64,000 nucleotides of DNA from Comamonas sp. (GTDB taxonomy: Bacteria; Pseudomonadota; Gammaproteobacteria; Burkholderiales; Burkholderiaceae_C): NCBI GenBank assembly GCA_021166775.1, contig JAJPEQ010000004.1:310001-374000 (forward strand), written 5' to 3'. Below the pieces are notes generated by a model. That model did no database searches, was not told where the DNA came from, and worked only from the letters and a program-made list of their open reading frames with translations. This document shows positions 54,496 through 62,092 of the stretch, one piece after another (within the stretch, counting starts at the first letter, position 1; every line of letters begins with the position of its first letter). A program made the position numbers and the translations under genes.

Positions 54496-55653
54496 ATGAC
54501 CCCCCCGAGCAGCAAGAACGACACCTGGCAGTACGGCACGCCCACGACGAGCGCCACCGACGACCAACGCATCCAGGAAATTACCGTGCTGCCCCCTCCC
54601 GAACACCTGATCCGCTTTTTTCCGATCCGGGCCACCCCGGTCGAAACCCTGATCGCGGACACGCGCCGGCGCATCCACCGCATCTTGCGCGGCGAGGACG
54701 ACCGGCTGCTGGTGATCGTCGGGCCGTGCTCCATTCACAACCCCGATGCGGCCATTGAGTACGCGCGCAAACTCCAGGCCGTGCGCGCCAAGTACCGCGA
54801 TCAGCTCGAGATCGTGATGCGCGTGTACTTCGAAAAGCCCCGCACCACCGTCGGCTGGAAGGGGCTGATCAATGACCCCTACCTCGACGGCAGCTACCGC
54901 ATCGACGAGGGCCTGCGCATCGCGCGCGAACTGCTCATCGACATCAACCGCCTGGGCGTGCCCGCGGCCAGCGAATTGCTGGACACCATCAGCCCGCAGT
55001 ACATCGGCGACCTCATCAGCTGGGGCGCGATCGGCGCGCGTACCACGGAAAGCCAGGTGCATCGCGAGCTGGCGTCGGGCATGTCGGCGCCGATCGGCTT
55101 CAAGAACGGCACCGACGGCAACATCCGCATCGCCACCGATGCGATCCAGTCCGCCAGCCGCGGCCACCACTTCCTCTCGGTGCACAAGAACGGGCAGGTG
55201 GCCATCGTGCACACCAGCGGCAACCAGGACTGCCACGTGATCCTGCGCGGCGGCAAGGAGCCCAATTACGACGCGGCCAGCGTGGCCGCGGCGTGCGAGT
55301 CGCTCAAGGCCGCGGGCCTCGCGCCCTCGCTCATGATCGACGCGAGCCACGCCAACAGCCGCAAGCAGCATGAGCGCCAGGTCGAGGTGGTGGGCGACAT
55401 CGCGGCGCAGGTGGCCGGCGGCTCGCAAGCCATCTTCGGCGTGATGATCGAGAGCGCGCTGGTGCCGGGCGCGCAGAAGTTCACGCCGGGCAAGGACGAT
55501 CCGCGCCAGCTCGTCTACGGCCAGAGCATCACCGATGCCTGCCTGGGCTGGGACGATTCGCTGGGCTGCCTGGAGACCCTGGCGCAGGCCGTGCTCGCGC
55601 GCCGCAAGAACGCGCCGGTGGCGGCGCAGGCCGAAGTCCTGGCATCGGTGTAA
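54496..55653 (+). CDS. aroG: 3-deoxy-7-phosphoheptulonate (DAHP) synthase, class I
   Basis: 385-residue enzyme joining phosphoenolpyruvate and erythrose-4-phosphate at the entry to the aromatic pathway. Motifs are [18 protein letters not shown] near residue 75, [42 protein letters not shown] and [19 protein letters not shown] precedes the ATG. It is preceded by a Phe/Tyr/Trp leader peptide and attenuator, so expression should fall when aromatic tRNAs are charged. Which amino acid inhibits the enzyme cannot be told safely from sequence; aroF is an alternative name. Confidence 0.95.
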   Translation: MTPPSSKNDTWQYGTPTTSATDDQRIQEITVLPPPEHLIRFFPIRATPVETLIADTRRRIHRILRGEDDRLLVIVGPCSIHNPDAAIEYARKLQAVRAKYRDQLEIVMRVYFEKPRTTVGWKGLINDPYLDGSYRIDEGLRIARELLIDINRLGVPAASELLDTISPQYIGDLISWGAIGARTTESQVHRELASGMSAPIGFKNGTDGNIRIATDAIQSASRGHHFLSVHKNGQVAIVHTSGNQDCHVILRGGKEPNYDAASVAAACESLKAAGLAPSLMIDASHANSRKQHERQVEVVGDIAAQVAGGSQAIFGVMIESALVPGAQKFTPGKDDPRQLVYGQSITDACLGWDDSLGCLETLAQAVLARRKNAPVAAQAEVLASV

Positions 55654-55704
55654 GCTCCTCGCACCCGCTTGCCCGCCGGTGCGGGCGAGCGAAGAAGCAG
55701 AGAA

Positions 55705-55725
55705 GCAAGGAGCAAGGAGCAAGGA
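55705..55725 (+). repeat. Three tandem 7-bp units (GCAAGGA) forming the ribosome site of the next gene
   Basis: Three perfect copies of GCAAGGA in tandem end 2 nt before the ATG at 55728. Each unit holds an AAGGA Shine-Dalgarno core, so the copy number would change spacing and multiplicity of the ribosome site. Confidence 0.8.
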
Positions 55726-55727
55726 CG

Positions 55728-56711
55728 ATGTTTCAGGGCATCTGGATCAACAAGGAAGACGGCCACTACAGCGCGCAGTTGCGCGGCATCAACAAGGAGC
55801 AGCTGCCCGAAGGCGATGTGACGGTGCGCGTGGCGTATTCCACGCTGAACTACAAGGACGCGCTCGCGATCACCGGCGCCTCGCCCGTGGTGCGGCAGTT
55901 TCCGATGGTGCCGGGCATCGACTTCGCGGGCGTCGTCGAAACGTCTTCGCACCCCGACTACAAGCCGGGCGATTCGGTCGTGCTCAACGGCTGGGGCGTG
56001 GGCGAAAAGCACTGGGGCGGGCTGGCGGAGTTCGCGCGCGTCAAGGGCGACTGGCTCGTGCCCTTGCAGTCGCCGTTCACGCTCAGGCAGGCCATGGGCA
56101 TAGGCACGGCGGGCTACACGGCCATGCTGTGCGTGCTGGCACTGGAGCGCCAGGGTCTCACGCCGGCCTCGGGCCCCGTGGTGGTCACGGGCGCGGCGGG
56201 CGGCGTGGGCAGCGTGGCCGTCGCGGTGCTGGCCAAGCTGGGCTATGAGGTCAGCGCGGTCACGGGCCGCCCCGAGCAGGCCGAGTATCTGCATAAGCTC
56301 GGCGCGCGGCACATCGTCGAGCGCTCGACCTTGAGCGCACCGGGCAAGCCGCTCGCCAAGGAGCAGTGGGCCGGCGCTGTCGACGTGGCGGGCGGTCATG
56401 TGCTGGCCAACGTCTGCGCGGCCATGCGCTACCGCGGCGTGGTCACGGCGTGCGGCCTCGCTTCCGGCATGGATTTCCCGGCCACGGTCGCCCCCTTCAT
56501 TCTGCGCGGCGTCACGCTCGTGGGCGTGGACAGCGTGATGGCGCCGCGCCCCGAGCGCCTGCAGGCCTGGAAGCGGCTGGCCAGCGACCTGGACCTCGGC
56601 CTGCTGGAGAGCCTCACGCAGGAGGTGCCGCTGGCGGACGTTCTCAAGCTCGCGCCGCAGATGCTCGCGGGCCAGGTGCGCGGGCGCGTGACTGTTGCCG
56701 TGCGCGGCTGA
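55728..56711 (+). CDS. acuI: Zinc-free MDR oxidoreductase, acryloyl-CoA reductase / YhdH family
   Basis: 327-residue NADPH-dependent medium-chain reductase. Start [20 protein letters not shown], the early [13 protein letters not shown] block, and the nucleotide loop [21 protein letters not shown] near residue 150 fit AcuI/YhdH, which reduces acryloyl-CoA to propionyl-CoA in propionate and DMSP metabolism. Zinc ligands of alcohol dehydrogenases are missing. The ribosome site consists of three tandem AAGGA-containing heptamers. No propionate genes are adjacent, so the exact substrate is inferred. Confidence 0.87.
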   Translation: MFQGIWINKEDGHYSAQLRGINKEQLPEGDVTVRVAYSTLNYKDALAITGASPVVRQFPMVPGIDFAGVVETSSHPDYKPGDSVVLNGWGVGEKHWGGLAEFARVKGDWLVPLQSPFTLRQAMGIGTAGYTAMLCVLALERQGLTPASGPVVVTGAAGGVGSVAVAVLAKLGYEVSAVTGRPEQAEYLHKLGARHIVERSTLSAPGKPLAKEQWAGAVDVAGGHVLANVCAAMRYRGVVTACGLASGMDFPATVAPFILRGVTLVGVDSVMAPRPERLQAWKRLASDLDLGLLESLTQEVPLADVLKLAPQMLAGQVRGRVTVAVRG

Positions 56712-56783
56712 GGCGGCGCGAGCGCTTTCCCGGGGCGTGCGCGGCGCTAACATCCGCGCGTTGATGGACTGAAGAACAAAACC

Positions 56784-57956
56784 ATGCCTTCTCTGGAGAA
56801 GATGACCTGCATCGAGGATCTGCGGGTCGTCGCGCAACGCCGCGTGCCACGCATGTTCTACGATTATGCCGATTCCGGCTCGTGGACCGAGGGAACCTAC
56901 CGCGCCAACGAAAGCGATTTCCAGCGCATCGAGTTCCGCCAGCGCGTGGCGGTGAACATGGAAGGGCGCAGCACCGCCGCCACCCTGGTGGGCCAGAAGG
57001 CCGCGATGCCGGTGGCCATCGCCCCCGTGGGCCTGACCGGCATGCAGTGGGCCGATGGCGAAATCCATGCGGCGAAGGCGGCCGAGAAGTTCGGCATTCC
57101 CTTCACGCTCTCGACCATGAGCATCTGCTCGATCGAGGACATCGCCGAGCACACCAGCGCGCCGTTCTGGTTCCAGCTGTACATGATGCGCGACCGCGAC
57201 GCGATGGCGCGCATGATCGCCCGCGCGAAGGATGCGAAATGCAGCGCGCTCGTGCTCACGCTCGATCTGCAGGTGATCGGCCAGCGCCACAAGGACATCA
57301 GGAACGGCCTCACGGCGCCGCCCCGGCCCACGATCGCCAACCTCGTCAACCTCATGACCAAGCCGCGCTGGTGCCTCGGGATGGCGGGCACGCGCCGCCA
57401 CACCTTCCGCAACCTCGTGGGGCATGTGAAGGGCGTGTCGGACATGAGCTCGCTCGCGGCCTGGACCAACGAGCAGTTCGACCCGCGCCTGTCGTGGGCG
57501 GACGTCGATTGGGTGCGCCAGCAGTGGGGCGGCAAGCTCATCCTCAAGGGCATCATGGAGGTGGAGGATGCGCGGCTCGCCGCCGAGCATGGCGCGGACG
57601 CGATCGTCGTCTCCAACCACGGCGGGCGCCAGCTCGATGGCGCGCCGTCGAGCATCCGGGCGCTGCCCGCGATCGTCGATGCCGTGGGCGAGCGGCTCGA
57701 AGTCTGGGTGGACGGCGGCATCCGCAGCGGCCAGGACGTGCTGCGCGCCTGGGCGCTGGGCGCGCGCGGCACCATGATCGGGCGCGCCATGGTTTACGGC
57801 CTGGGGGCCTTTGGCGAGGCGGGTGTGGCCAAGGCGCTCTCCGTCATCCACAAGGAACTGGATGTGAGCATGGCGTTTTGCGGTCACACCGACATCCAGA
57901 CCGTGGATCGCTCCATCCTCGTGCCGGGGAGCTATCCGGTCGCGGTGCCGTCATGA
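56784..57956 (+). CDS. lldD: FMN-dependent alpha-hydroxy-acid dehydrogenase (L-lactate dehydrogenase type)
   Basis: 390-residue flavoprotein oxidising an L-2-hydroxy acid, probably L-lactate, to the 2-oxo acid and passing electrons to the quinone pool. Family marks are FYDYADSGSWTEGTYRANES, the FMN block MPVAIAPVGLTGM, FQLYMMRDR, and the active-site VVSNHGGRQLDGAPSS near residue 275 with the catalytic His, followed by VDGGIRSGQDVLRA. The length fits LldD; mandelate dehydrogenase and glycolate oxidase are relatives. It ends directly at a palindromic element. Confidence 0.87.
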   Translation: MPSLEKMTCIEDLRVVAQRRVPRMFYDYADSGSWTEGTYRANESDFQRIEFRQRVAVNMEGRSTAATLVGQKAAMPVAIAPVGLTGMQWADGEIHAAKAAEKFGIPFTLSTMSICSIEDIAEHTSAPFWFQLYMMRDRDAMARMIARAKDAKCSALVLTLDLQVIGQRHKDIRNGLTAPPRPTIANLVNLMTKPRWCLGMAGTRRHTFRNLVGHVKGVSDMSSLAAWTNEQFDPRLSWADVDWVRQQWGGKLILKGIMEVEDARLAAEHGADAIVVSNHGGRQLDGAPSSIRALPAIVDAVGERLEVWVDGGIRSGQDVLRAWALGARGTMIGRAMVYGLGAFGEAGVAKALSVIHKELDVSMAFCGHTDIQTVDRSILVPGSYPVAVPS

Positions 57957-58046
57957 TTTTGATAGCTGTTCTCGCTTGTCAGTACTAGATTTGAGACATT
58001 AATCATTCTGAAATCATTGCTGAGAAAGCGCGAGCAGCTATGAATT
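57957..58046. repeat. Best-preserved palindromic element, after lldD
   Basis: Left arm ATAGCTGTTCTCGCTT (57962-57977) and right arm AAGCGCGAGCAGCTAT (58026-58041) are inverted copies matching at 14 of 16 positions, enclosing a 48-nt AT-rich core. The element begins right after the lldD stop codon. It is far poorer in GC than its surroundings. Its arm sequence recurs in the aroE copy. Confidence 0.75.
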
Positions 58047-58092
58047 AAGTAAATCACCGACCTCGTGGCCGGCGCCGGGGTGGCCACCGGGC

Positions 58093-58098
58093 GACAAT
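58093..58098 (+). promoter_or_regulatory. Candidate -10 box of dinB, 7 nt before its GTG start
   Basis: GACAAT followed by CCCCGGC and the GTG start codon, with no Shine-Dalgarno. No LexA-type operator was recognised nearby. Confidence 0.4.
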
Positions 58099-58105
58099 CC
58101 CCGGC

Positions 58106-59320
58106 GTGACCGCCGCCGACCTGCCCCGCCGCATCGCCCACCTGGACATGGACGCGTTCTATGCGTCCGTCGAGTTGCTGCGCTACCCGCAGCTCAAGGG
58201 CCTGCCGGTCGTCATCGGCGGCAGTGCGACGCCCGAGGACGAGGCGCGCAGCCAGGCCTGGGCGGGGCGGCTGCATGAGATTGCGCTCGACGCCTTTCCG
58301 CGCCTGTCCAGCTACGTCGGCCGGGGCGTGATCACCACCGCCACCTACGCGGCGCGTGCCTTCGGCGTGGGCTCGGCCATGGGACTGATGAAGGCCGCGC
58401 GCCTGTGTCCGCAGGCCGTGCTGCTGCCCGTCGATTTTCCGCAGTACCGGCGCTATTCACGGCGCTTCAAGGAGGTCATCCTCTCGATCGCGCCGGTGAT
58501 GGAAAACCGCGGAGTGGACGAGGTCTACATCGATTTCACCGAGGTGCCGGGTGGCCAGCGGGCCGGCGGCCGGGCGCTGGCGCGCCTGATCCAGAAAAGC
58601 ATCTTCGACGCGACGGGCCTGACCTGTTCGGTGGGCGTCGCGCCCAACAAGCTCATCGCGAAGATGGCGAGCGAATTCAACAAACCCAACGGCATCGCCG
58701 TGGTGATGCCCGAGGACCTGCAGCCGCGCATCTGGCCGCTGGCGTGCCGCAAGATCAACGGCGTCGGCCCCAAGACCGATGAAAAACTGCGCCAGCTCGG
58801 CATTCACACCATCGGCGAGCTGGCGGCGCGCCCGCGCCAGTGGCTGCTGGCGCAGTTCGGGCCGTCGCACGGCGCCTGGCTGCACGACGCGGCCTGGGGG
58901 CGCGACGATCGGCCCGTGGTCACGCAGAGCGAGCCCGTGAGCATGAGCCGGGAGACGACTTTCGAGCGCGACCTGCACGCGGTGCGCGACAAGGCACAGC
59001 TGGGCGCCATCTTCACCGAGCTGTGCGAGCAGGTGGCGGGCGATCTGCAACGCGGTGGCTATCTGGGGCGCACGATAGGCATCAAGCTGCGCTACGACGA
59101 CTTCAGGATCGCCACGCGCGATCAGACCATCGCCGAAGCCACGTCGGACGCGGCGGTGATACGCCGCGTCGCGGGGCTGTGCCTCAAGCGCGCCGATCTG
59201 CACAGGCGCCTGCGGCTGCTCGGGGTGCGGGTGGGCAATCTGGTGCGGCAGGGCGAGTGGCAGGCGGCGCGCGCGCAGGCTCAAGATCAGGCTCAGGAGC
59301 GCGAGCTGCCGCTGTTCTGA
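58106..59320 (+). CDS. dinB: Y-family DNA polymerase IV
   Basis: 404-residue translesion polymerase. The palm starts with the catalytic Asp in RIAHLDMDAFYASVE, and the second pair is in NRGVDEVYIDFTEV near residue 140. SVGVAPNKLIAKMASEFNKP and INGVGPKTDEKLRQLGI (HhH) follow, then the little-finger domain. The C-terminus ends ERELPLF, a beta-clamp-binding motif. Between VIGGS and GVITTATYAARAFGV there is an insert of about 27 residues compared with E. coli DinB. The GTG start fits the conserved N-terminus and a leaderless mRNA. Confidence 0.93.
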   Translation: MTAADLPRRIAHLDMDAFYASVELLRYPQLKGLPVVIGGSATPEDEARSQAWAGRLHEIALDAFPRLSSYVGRGVITTATYAARAFGVGSAMGLMKAARLCPQAVLLPVDFPQYRRYSRRFKEVILSIAPVMENRGVDEVYIDFTEVPGGQRAGGRALARLIQKSIFDATGLTCSVGVAPNKLIAKMASEFNKPNGIAVVMPEDLQPRIWPLACRKINGVGPKTDEKLRQLGIHTIGELAARPRQWLLAQFGPSHGAWLHDAAWGRDDRPVVTQSEPVSMSRETTFERDLHAVRDKAQLGAIFTELCEQVAGDLQRGGYLGRTIGIKLRYDDFRIATRDQTIAEATSDAAVIRRVAGLCLKRADLHRRLRLLGVRVGNLVRQGEWQAARAQAQDQAQERELPLF

Positions 59321-59410
59321 GCCCGCGCCCGTGAGCGCTGGCGCTTCGCCTTTCCAGCCGGGCCGATGGGCGCACGGTCGCTTGAAGGCGTGGTCAGCGG
59401 CTTGCGGCCC

Positions 59411-60256
59411 TCATTGCCGCGCCGTTCGGCTGCCGTGGGGCAGCGGCATGGGATGGCTGGTGCGCAGCGGATTGATGTCGATGCCGCCGCGGCGCGTGTA
59501 GCGTGCGTGCACCATGAGCTTGATCGGGTGGCAGCGCGCGCTCAGATCCATGAAGATGCGTTCCACGCACTGCTCGTGAAAGCCCTGGTGGTTGCGAAAG
59601 CTCACGAGATACCGCAGCAGCCCCGCCTGTTCGATCTGCGGGCCGCTGTAGCGGATCTGGATGCTGCCCCAGTCGGGCTGGCCCGTCACCGGGCAGTTGC
59701 TCTTGAGCAGATGGCTGGTGAGCGTCTCCTCCACCGGCGCCTCGTCCAGCGCGGCCGTGAGCAGCTCGGGCGCGGGCTGCTCGTGCGTGCACTCCACCTG
59801 CAGGCGGTCGAGCAGCAGGCCGTCCATCTCCGCGATGCGCTCTTGCCCGAATTGCTCGGGCGCGAGCAGCTGCACGCCCACGGTGCCGGCATGCCCGGCG
59901 CCGCGCCAGGCGGCTTCGCTCAGGTCGGCGCGGATGCGTTCGAGCACCGCGTCCATGCTGGCCAGGCGCGTGCCGTTGTAGCTGTTCAGGTAGAGCTTGA
60001 GCGATTTGCTCTCGATGAGATTCGGCGTTTCGCAGGCAATGGTGAAACGCGCAATGGCCACGTGCGGCTTGCCGTGCGGGTCCAGCCACGAGACCTCGTA
60101 GGCCGTCCACAAGTCGGCGCCGAAGAAGGGGATGGCGCCCTCGATGCCGATGGCGCCGCGCCCCTGCGCCCGGGCGATGGGGAAGAGCAGTGTGGGGTCG
60201 TACCGGTCGGGGTAGAGCGAAGCGCGGCCCAGGGGGGAGTGTTCAGGCAGGTTCAT
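59411..60256 (-). CDS. queF: NADPH-dependent 7-cyano-7-deazaguanine reductase (long form)
   Basis: 281-residue QueF that reduces preQ0 to preQ1 in queuosine tRNA modification. It is of the bimodular type. The nucleophilic Cys is in [19 protein letters not shown] near residue 188, and the QueF substrate/NADPH motif region is [15 protein letters not shown] in the N-terminal half. [13 protein letters not shown] and [13 protein letters not shown] close the protein. It is convergent with dinB (90 nt apart). Other que genes are not in the window. Confidence 0.95.
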   Translation of the reverse strand: MNLPEHSPLGRASLYPDRYDPTLLFPIARAQGRGAIGIEGAIPFFGADLWTAYEVSWLDPHGKPHVAIARFTIACETPNLIESKSLKLYLNSYNGTRLASMDAVLERIRADLSEAAWRGAGHAGTVGVQLLAPEQFGQERIAEMDGLLLDRLQVECTHEQPAPELLTAALDEAPVEETLTSHLLKSNCPVTGQPDWGSIQIRYSGPQIEQAGLLRYLVSFRNHQGFHEQCVERIFMDLSARCHPIKLMVHARYTRRGGIDINPLRTSHPMPLPHGSRTARQ

Positions 60257-60303
60257 GGCAAGCCGGGTGTGATCGCTTTCGGCGCTCCAAGTTCGACACG
60301 CTC

Positions 60304-61158
60304 CTAGCGGAATTCGCGCTCGCGCAGCCACTTGGTGGCAATCCACTTTTCGCCCTCGATCACCGGTGCGCCGCCATGCAGGCTGCGGGTGCTGGGGTGG
60401 GGCCGCTCGTAGCTGAAGAACACCGCGTGGCCCTGGTGCGGGGCGACTTCCAGGCTCGCGTCGGGAAAGACGGTGGCGCCGCCCTTGACGGGGTTGTTCA
60501 GGTAGATCACGAGCGTGGCCACGCGCTGGCCGCCCCGCGCCAGGATGCCGGTGCTGCCCGGCTGGTCCGGATCGAAATAATCGTAGTGGGGCTTGTACTG
60601 CGCGCTCGGCTGGTAGTGCAGGACTTGCAGGCCCTCGCCATTTTCCACCGGCCAGTTCACGAGCCGTGCGATGCGCTCTTCGATGCGCGCGATGGCGGGC
60701 GTTTCGCCGCGCTCGAAGAACATGCCGTCGCTTGTGCGTTCCTGGTTCACTTCGCCGTCGCCGGTGTCTCGCTGGACGGTGAGCGAGCGCTTCAGGCGCG
60801 GGCGGGCGGCCGCGATCAAAAGCTCGCACTCCTCGGGCGAGAGCAGATCGCCGAACAGCACGACGCGCGGGGAGGCGAGTGTCATCAGCACCTGGACCTG
60901 CCGGTCGCCCACGTCGATCAGCAGGGGCGAGTCGTCCAGCAGCGGCTCGGGCACGGGCACCGCCGCAGGCCAGCCTTGCTGGCGCGCCGCGCCGTCCACG
61001 TGCGCGCGCAGCACCTGTTCGATGGCATCGACGGCCACGTCCTCGTTCCAGCCGGACTTCACCATCGCGGCGATCAATGACGGCGCGCTCACGCCCGCGC
61101 CGGCCTGCGTGATGATCCATTCGCGCAATTCGGCGGTGATGGTCTGGGAGGTGCTCAT
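60304..61158 (-). CDS. 2-oxoglutarate/Fe(II) dioxygenase, prolyl-4-hydroxylase-like
   Basis: 284-residue dioxygenase. The N-terminal part (1-95) is a small helical region of unknown role; the P4Hc-type catalytic domain spans about 95-284. The iron ligands are His and Asp in [14 protein letters not shown] and the distal His in [20 protein letters not shown], where the Lys binds 2-oxoglutarate. [19 protein letters not shown] is the conserved core strand. The target is unknown; bacterial relatives hydroxylate proline in proteins such as EF-Tu. The start overlaps the yaaA stop by 4 nt. Confidence 0.87.
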   Translation of the reverse strand: MSTSQTITAELREWIITQAGAGVSAPSLIAAMVKSGWNEDVAVDAIEQVLRAHVDGAARQQGWPAAVPVPEPLLDDSPLLIDVGDRQVQVLMTLASPRVVLFGDLLSPEECELLIAAARPRLKRSLTVQRDTGDGEVNQERTSDGMFFERGETPAIARIEERIARLVNWPVENGEGLQVLHYQPSAQYKPHYDYFDPDQPGSTGILARGGQRVATLVIYLNNPVKGGATVFPDASLEVAPHQGHAVFFSYERPHPSTRSLHGGAPVIEGEKWIATKWLREREFR

Positions 61159-61934
61159 GGGCGGGCCCGGCGGCGAAAGATCAGGTGCTCGGGCGTCGAG
61201 GCCTCGGGGACGTAGGCGTAGCCCTCGGCGTCGAAGTCGCGCAGCTGCCCGGGCCGCGTGGCGCGCTTCTCGATGGCCCAGCGCGCCATGAGACCGCGCG
61301 CGCGCTTGGCGTAAAAGCTGATGAGCTTGTAGCGGCCATCCTTGAAATCCTCGAACACGCATTCGACCACGCGGGCGCTGAGCACCTGGCGATCGACCGC
61401 CTTGAAGTACTCCTTCGACGCAAGGTTGACGACCACCGGCTGCGCCTGCTGCGCGAGCCGCTCGTTCAGGTACTGCGCGATGCGCGGGCCCCAGAACTGG
61501 TAGAGGTTGGCGCCGTGCGTGCCCGCCAGGCGCGTACCCATCTCCAGCCGGTAGGGCTGCATCCAGTCCAGCGGTCGCAGCACGCCGTACAGGCCGCTCA
61601 GGATGACCAGATGCTCCTGCGCCCAGCGCAGATCGGCCCTGGACAGGCTGGCCGCCTGCAGCCCCTCGTAGACGTCGCCATGGAAGGCAAGCACCGCCTG
61701 GCGGGCGTTGTCCTGCGTGAAACGTTCGCTGAACGCCGCGTAGCGCGCGACGTTGAGTGCCGCGAGCTTGTCGCTGATGGACATGAGCGCGGCGATGTCC
61801 TGGGGCGACCTGGTGCGCAGATCGGCGATCAGCGCCCGGGTTTGCGCCGGAAACTGGGGCAGCGTGTGCGCCAGCCCCGGTGGGAGGGGGCTGTCATAGT
61901 CCAGCGACTTGGCGGGGGAGAGTAGAAACAGCAT
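61155..61934 (-). CDS. yaaA: Peroxide stress protein YaaA (DUF328)
   Basis: 259-residue cytoplasmic protein; E. coli YaaA limits free iron and DNA damage during hydrogen peroxide stress. The start [18 protein letters not shown] is diagnostic, and [23 protein letters not shown] near residue 115 and [14 protein letters not shown] are the family core. It overlaps the following dioxygenase gene (ATGA). A GACAAT box on the minus strand at 61960-61965 may be its -10 element. Confidence 0.93.
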   Translation of the reverse strand: MLFLLSPAKSLDYDSPLPPGLAHTLPQFPAQTRALIADLRTRSPQDIAALMSISDKLAALNVARYAAFSERFTQDNARQAVLAFHGDVYEGLQAASLSRADLRWAQEHLVILSGLYGVLRPLDWMQPYRLEMGTRLAGTHGANLYQFWGPRIAQYLNERLAQQAQPVVVNLASKEYFKAVDRQVLSARVVECVFEDFKDGRYKLISFYAKRARGLMARWAIEKRATRPGQLRDFDAEGYAYVPEASTPEHLIFRRRARP

Positions 61935-62092
61935 GGCGTGCGCGGCGGTTGGTGCCGCCATTGTCGCTGCCCCGGCAGCGCGCAAGACCCGCGACCTCGC
62001 CGCCGGTGCCGCAGTGCCCGGGTTTTTGGTTCAAAAGGCGTCGCAGCACCCGGCAGGCGGGCACTGTGTGCTATTTTTTCAAGAGCCGACGC

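Noticed and set aside
55515-57887. 790-codon minus-strand open frame opposite acuI and lldD
   Set aside because: It covers two well-supported plus-strand genes and has the low-complexity composition of an antisense frame.
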